The notes under the pieces: model-generated | Databases searched by the model: none | Told to the model about the DNA's origin: nothing | Seen by the model: only the letters and a program-made list of their open reading frames with translations | Translations under genes and position numbers: made by a program | NCBI RefSeq assembly: GCF_001547935.1 | Contig: NZ_AP014635.1 | Location: 2,232,001-2,296,000, forward strand | Origin: Vibrio tritonius | GTDB taxonomy: Bacteria > Pseudomonadota > Gammaproteobacteria > Enterobacterales > Vibrionaceae | Reading direction: 5' to 3' | Length of the DNA stretch: 64,000 bases | In this document: positions 17,973 to 26,032 of the stretch, piece after piece | How positions within the stretch are numbered: position 1 is the first letter of the stretch | Layout: every line of letters begins with the position of its first letter

Positions 17973-19446
17973 TTTTTATCCCTTCATAATATTGTTCTAC
18001 TAGTTCTTTGTGAGCATCAAACATACGTACAGAGTCAACTACGCTCCGAAAAGTATCGACATTCACCTCACCAGAACCAAATAAAGACCTTCTAAGTTCT
18101 TCAAGCTTTTGCAAAACATTGTTTTTTTCTATTGAGAACTGATCAACGCTTCTAGGTGCCGAAGAGTAATCCGAGTAGATCATCTCCACTGGAATTGCTG
18201 CTGAAACAGCTTCCAGATATGAATTCAAGATCGAGGACTGCCAGTCCGACAAACCATTCTTTAGACTCTGTAAAAGAGGATGAGATAAATTCAACTCAAA
18301 TCGAACTCGTTCCTTATCAGCATACCGCTCCCAAATAGGTTCGAGAGAATCCTGAAAAAGCTTTTGCCCTCTGCCTCGATGAATTCTAGTACTAGTGTCT
18401 GTAACTTTAGATATGATCTGCCTAAGTCTTTCCCTTACTTCATTTGGTGGTCTCGCTCTTGATTTTTTGATATCAATTGTCCAACTTTCATCAAGAGCAT
18501 TTGGAAAATCGATCTGAATTCTGGCAAGCTTGGTAGATTCACCTTTTGGAACTAATCTGAACCAGTCTCCCCAAGCCATAAGCCTGCTATTCCGGTAGAT
18601 ATATGCTCCTTGATTTGAGATAAAACTGCTACGGTCTTCGTAGAAGTCATATTCTGTAGCCGTGAGCTTACTATGATGCGGTAATATGTATGGCTGTATC
18701 ATTACTTCCATACCATTAATTCTGACTATTTCTTCTGGAAGTACCTGTGTCGCTTTAATTTTTCGACAGAACGGATCGAATGCTTTTACAACATGTCCAT
18801 TTATTCGAATTGCGAACCTTGGATGATGCTTAACTTCACCTGCAAGAAATCTATGGAAAACCAAAGATAAATGACGATCGACAAGATCCAGTTTTTCAAA
18901 AACTATTTCATCTCGTTTACTACCATACTGGTCTTCAAATAGCCGATCTAACTTCGTCCAAACAACTGCCGTTCCAGTTTCTCCTAACTGATCCAAATAC
19001 GATATTTTTTGAATATCGTTGTCATCCAAAATCGATAGGTACCAATCATCCCTCTCACTGACATGATCCAGATCCCACTCAGCCCCACACATTTTTGATT
19101 TTATAGAGCTTACGACTGTTAAATTTCTGCACTGAGAAAAAGATGCTGTCTTCATACCCAAACCAAATCGACCTAAATCATTAGGGTCTCTGGCTTGTTT
19201 GGGGTTAGATGAGCCATGTTTCATTGCGAGAAGAAGCTCATCCTCAGTCATACCTTTGCCGTTGTCTAGGATAGCCAATATTGGTATTTTACAATTCAAA
19301 TCACAGTAGACATCTACTTCTGTTGCTCCAGCAGTAATACTGTTATCTATTATGTCGGCAACAGCTGTCGCCAAAGAATATCCGAGGTCTCTCATAGACT
19401 CAGACAATGACGAAGCACTTGGTGGCAACATGAGTTCTTTTGCCAT
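17962..19446 (-). CDS. GHKL (MORC/MutL-like) ATPase, first gene of the defence operon
   Basis: A 494-residue protein with a clear GHKL ATP-binding fold: N-box AVADIIDNSI (about residues 28-37), G1 box DNGKGM (about 61-66) and G2 box GRFGLGMKTASFSQ (about 92-105). GHKL proteins of this type, related to eukaryotic MORC, occur in methylase-linked operons with Z1, PD-(D/E)XK and AIPR genes. ATP-driven clamp closure on DNA is the usual model. The ATG at 19446 is preceded by a G-rich RBS; an upstream in-frame start adds 12 residues but lacks an RBS. It leads the minus-strand operon. Confidence 0.88.
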   Translation of the reverse strand: MAKELMLPPSASSLSESMRDLGYSLATAVADIIDNSITAGATEVDVYCDLNCKIPILAILDNGKGMTEDELLLAMKHGSSNPKQARDPNDLGRFGLGMKTASFSQCRNLTVVSSIKSKMCGAEWDLDHVSERDDWYLSILDDNDIQKISYLDQLGETGTAVVWTKLDRLFEDQYGSKRDEIVFEKLDLVDRHLSLVFHRFLAGEVKHHPRFAIRINGHVVKAFDPFCRKIKATQVLPEEIVRINGMEVMIQPYILPHHSKLTATEYDFYEDRSSFISNQGAYIYRNSRLMAWGDWFRLVPKGESTKLARIQIDFPNALDESWTIDIKKSRARPPNEVRERLRQIISKVTDTSTRIHRGRGQKLFQDSLEPIWERYADKERVRFELNLSHPLLQSLKNGLSDWQSSILNSYLEAVSAAIPVEMIYSDYSSAPRSVDQFSIEKNNVLQKLEELRRSLFGSGEVNVDTFRSVVDSVRMFDAHKELVEQYYEGIKNGE

Positions 19447-19690
19447 TAGTCCCCCCGGCAGAAGTAATTTAATTAGTTCCAAGACATCAATGAGGAATTT
19501 TGCTTTTCACAATCTTTGCTCCTAGGTAACAAAGGGGCATATATCGGTTCGATTGTTTCCGAACACATTGATGTAACTTTATAACATTCATCAAATCGGT
19601 AGAGATATTAAACTTACCTAATACCACTTTGAAACCGTCGGTGTTAGAAATGAAAAATATTTCACATTCGCTTGCATGCATATATCAAAT
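19447..19690 (-). other. Leader region of the defence operon with a possible 64-codon frame
   Basis: About 240 nt separate the predicted transcription start from the ATPase start. A 64-codon frame (19487-19681) begins almost at the predicted start site. It has no RBS and no recognised domain, so it may be a leaderless leader peptide or chance. Confidence 0.3.
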
Positions 19691-19691
19691 T

Positions 19692-19721
19692 AGTATACAT
19701 AATAAAAATTCGTTTAAACAA
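19692..19721 (-). promoter_or_regulatory. Predicted sigma-70 promoter of the defence operon
   Basis: On the minus strand, TTGTTT (19716-19721) and TATACT (19692-19697) are 18 nt apart; the -10 has a TG extension. Read by eye only. Confidence 0.5.
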
Positions 19722-19790
19722 TGATTTAGATAAATGTATTGCCAATCGCTCTAACCACATAATATATCTATGGAAAGTAAACGGACGTAC

Positions 19791-20131
19791 ATGACCAATA
19801 AGTCTGTTTCAAAAATATGAGAGCAATAAAAAGGAATACACAACCAGAGATGTTTATGTGACCGCTTCTGCCACATGCATGACTGTGCCGATTACCTAGA
19901 ACAAGAACAGATTTCTGGAGTAGCATCAGGGAGGTATTCGCAAAGATGGTAAGTGAAATAGTACAATCAATTACATCCTATTGTATCTGGGGCAGGTTTA
20001 TCTGGGCATGTGCTCTCAGAGGTAAGGAAAACACTATCCGAAAATATTTACTTTCACTGATTAAAACTTTTTTCCTTTCTGAACCTGAAGCAACAGAAAT
20101 CAGTGGTAGGAGACTAATTTTTGCACACTGA
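19791..20131 (+). pseudogene. vsr: Very-short-patch-repair endonuclease vsr, degraded
   Basis: Vsr fragments appear in order but in different frames. KNMRAIKRNTQPEM (N-terminal Vsr motif) starts in the +1 frame just after MTNKSVS. FCHMHDC at 19866-19886 corresponds to the FWHxHxC metal and active-site motif, with Trp changed to Cys. WGRFIWACALRGKEN (about 19985-20035) corresponds to GWRVLxVWECALRG, and EISGRRLIF is close to the C-terminus. The segment between PEM and the FWH region is deleted, stops interrupt it, and the conserved Glu in WECALRG is Ala. Vsr normally repairs T:G mismatches produced by deamination at C5-methylated sites, which explains its place beside the methyltransferase. 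Confidence 0.82.
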
Positions 20132-20206
20132 TTTGAAAGGCAACTTATAAAAAATAGTTATACGCCCATATCTTGACCCGTGAGTGATGTTTTTGTAATT
20201 GCCTAC

Positions 20207-20234
20207 TTGCTCCAGAAAATAAGCCTGGTATTAT
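20207..20234 (+). promoter_or_regulatory. Predicted promoter of the DNA methyltransferase gene
   Basis: TTGCTC (20207-20212) and TATTAT (20229-20234) with a 16-nt spacer, about 30 nt before the start codon. Read by eye only. Confidence 0.45.
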
Positions 20235-20262
20235 TGCCTAGCAATTTGGAGAGGATAACATA

Positions 20263-21822
20263 ATGAAATCGGGTGAAATTTTAGTCATAGATCTATTTGC
20301 TGGTCCGGGTGGACTCGGTGAAGGCGTGTCTTCAGTTGAAACTTCCGATGGTGTTTATCCTTTTAAAATTGGTATATCAGTTGAAAGAGAAGCCAGCGCT
20401 CACCGGACGTTAACTACTCGAGCATTTTTCCGCAAGATCAGACATAAACAAAATGCTATGACTGATTATTACGATTACGTAAAAGGTCTGATTACCAGAG
20501 ATCAATTATTAACGAAGCATCCGACAGAATCTGCAGAAGCAGTCCAGGAAACACTTGATGGTCCAACTGAACTGGGCAAAGACAATGACCTAATTCACAA
20601 GAGAATTAAAGAATTAGTTTCTGCTCATGATGGTCCCAAAGTTGTTATTGGTGGTCCTCCATGCCAGGCATATTCATTAGCCGGTCGTTCACGTAATGCC
20701 GGTATAAAAGATTATGTTGCTGAAAAAGATAAGCGTCATTTTTTATACAAAGAATATTTACAGGTACTTTCAATAGCACAGCCAGATGTATTTGTTATGG
20801 AAAATGTAAAAGGTATATTATCAGCCAAAATTAACGGTCAAATAATGTTCCCTTCCATACTGGATGATTTACGTCATCCAGGCAAAGTTGCCCTAGATGG
20901 AGACAATACCGGAAAAAGCTACAGAATTTATTCGCTTGTTACTGAAGCAAAAAATCCTGAGAATCCACAGTATCCAAATACTTCAGACTTTCTGATTCGC
21001 TCTGAAAGATTTGGTATTCCACAAGCTCGTCACAGGGTGATTCTTCTTGGTGTTCGTGAAGATATAAAAGCAATACCAGGAACTTTAACAGAAAAAGACA
21101 ATGCTGAATTAAACGTTAAAAACATATTAGATGATCTTCCTGAACTTAGAAGCGGATTTTCTAAAAGAACAGACGCTGTTTCGGATTGGGAAAAAACAGT
21201 ATCTGATAATGCACAACTTTTAGAAAAAATTCTCCAAGAAGAAGGATATAGTGCAGAACAGATAGATGAACTGGACTTGAAACCATATTCAGGACTGCCT
21301 CGCAAAAGCAATAAACATGCTGATATCAGATTATGCCGAATTCAAGAACCATTAAAAACATGGCTAATTGATCCTGATTTAGGAACAGTACTTAATCACG
21401 AAACCCGTGGACATATTGAAGCAGATTTACTGCGTTATGCATTTTGCGCTGCATATTCTTCACTAAATGAGGGAATATCACCAAAATCGAAAGACTTTCC
21501 TGCAGCATTAGCTCCAGAACATGCAAACTGGAAGACAGGAAAACATGCAGATCGTTTTCGAGTCCAGTCGGCTAACCGTTATTCCACAACAGTAACCAGC
21601 CATATATCTAAAGACGGTCATTATTTTATCCACTATGACCCAAAACAATGTCGAAGCCTGACTGTTCGTGAGGCTGCAAGATTACAAACATTTCCGGACA
21701 ATTACTTTTTTGAAGGAAACCGAACTCAACAATATGTCCAAGTGGGAAATGCCGTACCACCTTATTTAGCTCGACAGATCGGTAAAATTGTATTGAATTT
21801 GCTCGAAGATAGACATAATTAA
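20263..21822 (+). CDS. C5-cytosine DNA methyltransferase (Dcm family)
   Basis: A 519-residue methyltransferase with all main motifs: I DLFAGPGGLGEG (residues 10-21, SAM binding), IV GGPPCQAYS (catalytic Cys134), VI MENVKGI (Glu180), VIII QARHRVILLG and X QVGNAVPPYLARQIG. It transfers a methyl group to carbon 5 of cytosine in an unidentified sequence, protecting self DNA from the divergent ATPase/Z1/nuclease/AIPR operon. RBS GGAGAGG precedes the ATG. Codon use is more AT-rich than the core genes, consistent with acquisition. It is transcribed away from the effectors, with a dead vsr between. Confidence 0.93.
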   Translation: MKSGEILVIDLFAGPGGLGEGVSSVETSDGVYPFKIGISVEREASAHRTLTTRAFFRKIRHKQNAMTDYYDYVKGLITRDQLLTKHPTESAEAVQETLDGPTELGKDNDLIHKRIKELVSAHDGPKVVIGGPPCQAYSLAGRSRNAGIKDYVAEKDKRHFLYKEYLQVLSIAQPDVFVMENVKGILSAKINGQIMFPSILDDLRHPGKVALDGDNTGKSYRIYSLVTEAKNPENPQYPNTSDFLIRSERFGIPQARHRVILLGVREDIKAIPGTLTEKDNAELNVKNILDDLPELRSGFSKRTDAVSDWEKTVSDNAQLLEKILQEEGYSAEQIDELDLKPYSGLPRKSNKHADIRLCRIQEPLKTWLIDPDLGTVLNHETRGHIEADLLRYAFCAAYSSLNEGISPKSKDFPAALAPEHANWKTGKHADRFRVQSANRYSTTVTSHISKDGHYFIHYDPKQCRSLTVREAARLQTFPDNYFFEGNRTQQYVQVGNAVPPYLARQIGKIVLNLLEDRHN

Positions 21823-21887
21823 ACTCTGAGAAAATAGTGCTGACATTAAAATTTTAATATTGTAGCCAGAACTGGGATATATCATAA

Positions 21888-22050
21888 GTATATCGCAAAC
21901 CCCATATCCTAATCAGGCTTCGTCCACTCGACAATCACATCTCCAACCTAAAGGAAATGTGATATAAATATGACGCACCGACCAAGAATGGCTGTCTATG
22001 ATTGAACAATGCCAAGCTAGTTCATTTACACAACAAGATCTTGGCAATAC
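21888..22050 (+). mobile_element. Decayed IS66 remnant B (left end plus 5' part of tnpA)
   Basis: It aligns with the first 160 or so bases of IS66: CAAACCCCATATCCTAATCA in place of the intact left end, the tnpA leader hairpin with a mutated arm, and coding for TDQEWLSMIEQCQASS-like residues (ACCGACCAAGAATGGCT) before similarity stops. Orientation is plus, the same as remnant A. Confidence 0.85.
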
Positions 22051-22114
22051 CATATCCGACTCTGCTACATAATCTATTTAGTAGTTGGATCACAAATCAG
22101 TCAACATTACTCAA

Positions 22115-22157
22115 CAAAAAAGACCGTTGATTACAATAGTAACCAACGTTCTTTTTT
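22115..22157 (-). terminator. Terminator of the yjh-like operon, separated from it by IS66 copy 2
   Basis: A long hairpin of two near-complementary arms (AAAAAAGACCGTTGATTAC / GTAACCAACGTTCTTTTTT, two mismatches) with loop AATA. On the minus strand it ends in a T-run. If IS66 copy 2 and one target duplication are removed, it lies about 20 nt after the permease stop codon. Confidence 0.85.
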
Positions 22158-22172
22158 AAATGACATGTGTGA

Positions 22173-22180
22173 TATTAAAC
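22173..22180 (+). repeat. 8-bp target-site duplication of IS66 copy 2 (left)
   Basis: TATTAAAC, repeated exactly at 24574-24581 on the other side of the element. Confidence 0.95.
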
Positions 22181-22209
22181 GTAAGCGCCCCATGAACACA
22201 CGGGGCGTT

Positions 22210-23763
22210 TTAATGTGAGAAGTTCCACGGAAGAAGTGAGTCAATGTCGGGCTCTGCTTTCGCCAGCTCTTTCATGCACTTGACCATGTAATCGTAGAGA
22301 ATGAGCCCATTGGCTTTAGCCGTCTCGATGATGCTATAGAGTAATGCGCTAGCATCAGCACCTTTTGATGTGTTGGCGAAGAGCCAATTTTTTCGGCCAA
22401 TGACCATTGATTTTATCGCACGTTCTGCTCGATTGTTGTCGATGGATAAGTGCCCATCATCCACATAACGCACCAACTTTGGCCATTGACCCAAGGTGTA
22501 TTTAATCGCTTTACCCAGTGGGCTGGATTCGAACACTTTCTGTGTCGTGAGCCATTGATACAGGTCGTCCAATATTGGTTTGGCGTGTGTTTGTCTTTCT
22601 GACCAACGCTCTTCAGCTGACGACTGTTTTAAGCGAGCTTCAAGCGCATAGAGTTTTTGGATTTTTGCTAGCGCGATATCCACTTTCCCAGTCTTGCCTT
22701 TTCCCTGAATCTTTTTTGCCTCCATGAACTTACGGCGAGCATGAGCGAAGCAACCAACATTCGTCACTTGAGTGAGACCATCGTACGCCGCATAACCATC
22801 AGTTTGCAGGTAACCCGAGTAATCTCCCAAGAAGTCCATTGGGCACGCTCTCGCGCGACTGTTTTGATAGTCGTACAAGACGATGTTTTTCATATCCGGT
22901 AAACCAGCTTGCGGAGAGTCAGCTCCTGAGCAGTAAAGCCACATGTAACTGCGCTTCTCTTCTTGAAGAACATTCAACGGGGTTTCATCGGCATGAACCA
23001 CCACTTGCTCAAGTAAGTGCGTTTTTAAGGCTTGGTACAAGGGTTGGAACTTCTCACTGACTTGGATAACCCAGCGAGCCATAGTGGTTCTTGATAAATC
23101 GATACCCGATTGCGTGAACAAGGTTTCTTGTCGATAAAGCGGCAATGCGTACTGGTATTTACCCAAGATGATATTGGCCAGCAAGCTTTCTGTGGCGAAG
23201 CTTTTCGGGATAATGCTCTCGGGTGCTGGCTGTTGGTGAACTGGGTTAGTCTCACTGTGTTGCTCACAATGACGGCACGCGTATTTAGGACGAACGTATT
23301 CGATAACTTTGAGGACTGCAGGCGTGAACTCCAGTTTCTCGCTACGGTCTTCCCCGATTTGATGCAGAGAATGCTGGCAGCAAGGACAATTTTTATCGTG
23401 CTCATCCAGGTCAAGCACCACGGTTTCGCGAGGTAAGTCTTTCGGTAATGACTTGCGTTTACCACGGCGCTTTGTTGTGGTCGTCGTGGTCACCACTTCT
23501 TCCTCGACGTTCTCCGCTTCGCATTCCACTTCATTAAAGAAGTCGCCCTGAGCTTCGTTATACGGTTTTAACGCTTCAGAGCGTTTGGCGAACTGACGGT
23601 CAAGTGCCAGTTTGAACTGCTCAATTAAGGATTGGCGCTCTTGTTGCCACTGCGATTCTTTTTGCTGCCAAGCGGCTTGCTCAGACATCAACGCCTTCAC
23701 CATCGCTTGAAGTTCCGCGATGTTTTGGCTGTCTGGATTGATGTCGGGGGTCGTCTTTTTCAT
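22210..23763 (-). CDS. tnpC: IS66 transposase TnpC, intact
   Basis: A 517-residue transposase: N-terminal coiled coil (residues 10-60), an acidic/basic linker with TTTTTTKRRGKRK, zinc-binding CPCCQHSL and YACRHCE pairs, DDE catalytic core (VHADETPLNVL, QTDGYAAYDG, DNNRAERAIKS) and a C-terminal IS66_C region ending in SLLPWNFSH. It catalyses cut-and-insert transposition of the element. It serves here as the reference that defines the break in copy 1. The start ATG lies 59 nt after tnpB. Confidence 0.96.
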   Translation of the reverse strand: MKKTTPDINPDSQNIAELQAMVKALMSEQAAWQQKESQWQQERQSLIEQFKLALDRQFAKRSEALKPYNEAQGDFFNEVECEAENVEEEVVTTTTTTKRRGKRKSLPKDLPRETVVLDLDEHDKNCPCCQHSLHQIGEDRSEKLEFTPAVLKVIEYVRPKYACRHCEQHSETNPVHQQPAPESIIPKSFATESLLANIILGKYQYALPLYRQETLFTQSGIDLSRTTMARWVIQVSEKFQPLYQALKTHLLEQVVVHADETPLNVLQEEKRSYMWLYCSGADSPQAGLPDMKNIVLYDYQNSRARACPMDFLGDYSGYLQTDGYAAYDGLTQVTNVGCFAHARRKFMEAKKIQGKGKTGKVDIALAKIQKLYALEARLKQSSAEERWSERQTHAKPILDDLYQWLTTQKVFESSPLGKAIKYTLGQWPKLVRYVDDGHLSIDNNRAERAIKSMVIGRKNWLFANTSKGADASALLYSIIETAKANGLILYDYMVKCMKELAKAEPDIDSLLPWNFSH

Positions 23764-23822
23764 GGTGGTTATTGTACTTTATACCGATAAAAAAGGCTTG
23801 GTTTATCTGACTTTTTTTGCCA

Positions 23823-24176
23823 TTAACCCATTGTAAAACTGTCGATTTTTACCGGTTTATGGCCGATTATTGTGAAGCCAGAAAGCAGCCTGTCGAGGTC
23901 AAATTGCGTTAAGGTAAACACCGTGTTTTTCTCTTGTGTTGGCCACTTAAACTTGGCTTTTTCGAGGCGTTTATACCAGAGCGCATAACCCGTTTGGTCC
24001 CAATACAGAACTTTGATTTTATCGCGTTGTTTATTGGTGAAGAGGAACAAAGCCCCTGAGCCCAATTCGAGGTCGGTTTCAGATTCAATCAACAGCGCCA
24101 GACCATTGATAGATTTTCTGAAATCGACAAACTCACGGTATAAATACACCACTGGCGCGGTCATCATGCGTTTCAT
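23823..24176 (-). CDS. tnpB: IS66 accessory protein TnpB, copy 2
   Basis: 117 residues, IS66_Orf2 family (REFVDFRKSINGLALLIES, DQTGYALWYKRLE). Differs from the copy-1 product at three positions. It overlaps tnpA by ATGA. Confidence 0.94.
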   Translation of the reverse strand: MKRMMTAPVVYLYREFVDFRKSINGLALLIESETDLELGSGALFLFTNKQRDKIKVLYWDQTGYALWYKRLEKAKFKWPTQEKNTVFTLTQFDLDRLLSGFTIIGHKPVKIDSFTMG

Positions 24177-24493
24177 GACAAGGCTCCAATCAACTCTGCA
24201 AGATAGTGTGGTGGCGTGCCTTGAGGAATACTCAATTCGACGTTATTTACCATCAAAGTCATGTTGGCTACCCACGTCTGGGTCACCTTGCGACAGGTGG
24301 TTTTTTCAATAATTTCGGCCTTAACGAAGCCACTCTGAGTTGGGGATGGGTTAACACTCAACTGCTGCCGCTTAGCGTAAAACGTCGATACGCTAATGTC
24401 GTGTTTTTGGCAAAAAGCTTGTTGTGTGAGCGAACTGGCTTGGCATTGCTCAATCAGCGAAAGCCATTCTTGGTCGGTGCGTCGTTTATTCAT
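24173..24493 (-). CDS. tnpA: IS66 accessory protein TnpA, copy 2
   Basis: 106 residues with an N-terminal helix-turn-helix. It is identical to the copy-1 product apart from Trp for Ser in QTxVANMTL. Start ATG 24493, with its RBS within the leader hairpin at 24495-24522. Confidence 0.93.
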   Translation of the reverse strand: MNKRRTDQEWLSLIEQCQASSLTQQAFCQKHDISVSTFYAKRQQLSVNPSPTQSGFVKAEIIEKTTCRKVTQTWVANMTLMVNNVELSIPQGTPPHYLAELIGALS

Positions 24494-24573
24494 GTCACAT
24501 CTCCTTTGGATTGGAGATGTGATCATAGAGTGGGCAAAGCCTGTTTAGAATGTGGGGTTTGTGGTGCGCTTAC

Positions 24574-24581
24574 TATTAAAC
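24574..24581 (+). repeat. 8-bp target-site duplication of IS66 copy 2 (right), contains the permease stop codon
   Basis: TATTAAAC; read on the minus strand it is GTTTAATA, supplying the last Val codon and the TAA stop of the permease. Confidence 0.95.
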
Positions 24582-25925
24582 CACCGTACTAAGCATCATA
24601 ATGAGTGATATACCTACTAATGACATAACGGTAGACATCAAAGTCCAAGAAAGAACCGTCTCTTTTACTGTTAAACCGAAAAAGTCTTTGATCATCCAAA
24701 AACTTGCATCATTAACATGAGAACAAATACAAGAGCCTGCGCCTGTAGCTAGAGTGACTAGAGCCAAATTCACATCCGAGTGAACAGCTAGTAGAGGAAG
24801 AACTAAACCCGATGTTGAAATAGCTGCAACAGTGGCAGAACCTAGACAGATACGCAGTAGAGCAGCAACACCCCAAGCTAGAATAAGAGGATTAATATCA
24901 GTTCCAGATACAAGTGAAGCTATATAATCACCAGCGCCTGAACCTATCAATACTTGCTTAAACGCACCACCACCACCGATAATAAACAGAAGCCCTGCAA
25001 TACCAGCGATTGCACTTGAGCACGAGTTCATCAGTTCAGATACAGACTTATTTCGCTTAATCCCCATTGTGTAAAATGCAAACAGTAAAGAGATCAACAT
25101 AGCGATAGTTGAATTACCCAAAAAGTTCAGAATTGAATACAACATATTCTGGTGAGCAGATCCAACCGACACTTCCATTTTATAAATCGTAATACAACCC
25201 ATCATTATTACTGGCAACATTGCTGTCAAAAAGCTAATACCAAATCCAGGCATTTCATCTTCACTAAATTCTTTCGGAGTACCAAGTGATTGCAAACTAC
25301 CCATTTTCACAAAAGCATCAGGAATAATACGTTTACAAAATTTGTTTAAGATAGGACCTGCAATAATAAATGTTGGCAAGCCAGCCATTAAGCCATAAAC
25401 GAGAACATGTCCGATATCAGCTCCATATTCTTTAGCAATAACTGTTGGTCCAGGATGAGGGGGAAGAAAACCATGTGCTACCAATAACCCAGATAACATA
25501 GATAGACACAGCATCATTGGGGAAATTTTCGCTTCACGCGCAATGGCGAATACAATTGGGATTAACAAGATTAAACCCACTTCGAAAAATAGTGCAATAC
25601 CAATGATAAAAGCAGAGAAAACAACAGCCCACTCTAGTCTTTTTTTACCAAAGAAATCAATCATAGTGAGCGCAATACGCTGAGCGCCACCAGCATCGGC
25701 TAATAACCTGCCGAGCATAACACCAAAGCCGAAAATCAATGCAATACTTCCCAAAGTACCGCCCATTCCAGACTCGATAGTACTCACTATTTTTCCTGAT
25801 GGCATACCACTAGCAACTGCGACCCCAATTGAAACCAAAATTAAAGAAATAAAAGTATTTAGCTTTAGTTTTATTGTAAGCAGCAGAAGTACTGCAATAC
25901 TAACTGCAATAATAAACAAAGGCAT
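24576..25925 (-). CDS. yjhF: GntP-family sugar-acid:H+ symporter (YjhF-like)
   Basis: A 449-residue inner-membrane permease of the gluconate:H+ symporter family, the same length as I recall for E. coli YjhF. Around twelve hydrophobic segments run its length; [20 protein letters not shown] and [19 protein letters not shown] are family landmarks. It probably imports D-xylonate or a related aldonate for the adjacent dehydratase. The ATG has GAGGT 5 nt upstream; it lies 107 nt after the dehydratase. IS66 copy 2 inserted exactly at its stop, but the target duplication keeps the TAA, so the protein should be unchanged. Confidence 0.9.
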   Translation of the reverse strand: MPLFIIAVSIAVLLLLTIKLKLNTFISLILVSIGVAVASGMPSGKIVSTIESGMGGTLGSIALIFGFGVMLGRLLADAGGAQRIALTMIDFFGKKRLEWAVVFSAFIIGIALFFEVGLILLIPIVFAIAREAKISPMMLCLSMLSGLLVAHGFLPPHPGPTVIAKEYGADIGHVLVYGLMAGLPTFIIAGPILNKFCKRIIPDAFVKMGSLQSLGTPKEFSEDEMPGFGISFLTAMLPVIMMGCITIYKMEVSVGSAHQNMLYSILNFLGNSTIAMLISLLFAFYTMGIKRNKSVSELMNSCSSAIAGIAGLLFIIGGGGAFKQVLIGSGAGDYIASLVSGTDINPLILAWGVAALLRICLGSATVAAISTSGLVLPLLAVHSDVNLALVTLATGAGSCICSHVNDASFWMIKDFFGLTVKETVLSWTLMSTVMSLVGISLIMMLSTVV

Positions 25926-26032
25926 ATGATTACCTCATAGATGTAGGTTTATGTGTAGGTAGATGTTTCTGTCGAGCTACAGCTGATAGAACTACTGGTA
26001 TTTTTATATTTGAACTATCAGCTGCAGGTTTC

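Larger units (their letters stand above)
22181..24573 (-). mobile_element. IS66-family insertion sequence, copy 2, intact
   Basis: 2393 bp with ends GTAAGCGCCC and, on the other strand, GTAAGCGCAC. It carries complete tnpA, tnpB and tnpC on the minus strand and is flanked by TATTAAAC on both sides. The perfect duplication and intact genes indicate a recent insertion. It has inserted at the stop codon of the GntP-family permease gene. Confidence 0.97.

Noticed and set aside
19946..20131. A 61-codon frame as an independent small gene
   Set aside because: It is the C-terminal part of the decayed vsr gene, not a new protein.
12235..21822. DISARM, BREX or type I restriction as the identity of the defence cluster
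   Set aside because: No PglZ, BrxC, DrmA/B, HsdS or HsdR-like gene is present; the GHKL, Z1, DUF4420 and AIPR combination fits the MORC-type set instead.
22839..23465. Several long frames opposite or overlapping the IS66 tnpC genes (also 8569-9377)
   Set aside because: They occur identically in both IS66 copies as shadows of tnpC, with no RBS or domain; the real frame has the full transposase motifs.
7461..24573. The two full IS66 copies as ends of one composite transposon carrying the defence module
   Set aside because: They are in opposite orientation, each has its own different 8-bp target duplication, and one lies outside the att-bounded island; they are better read as two independent insertions.
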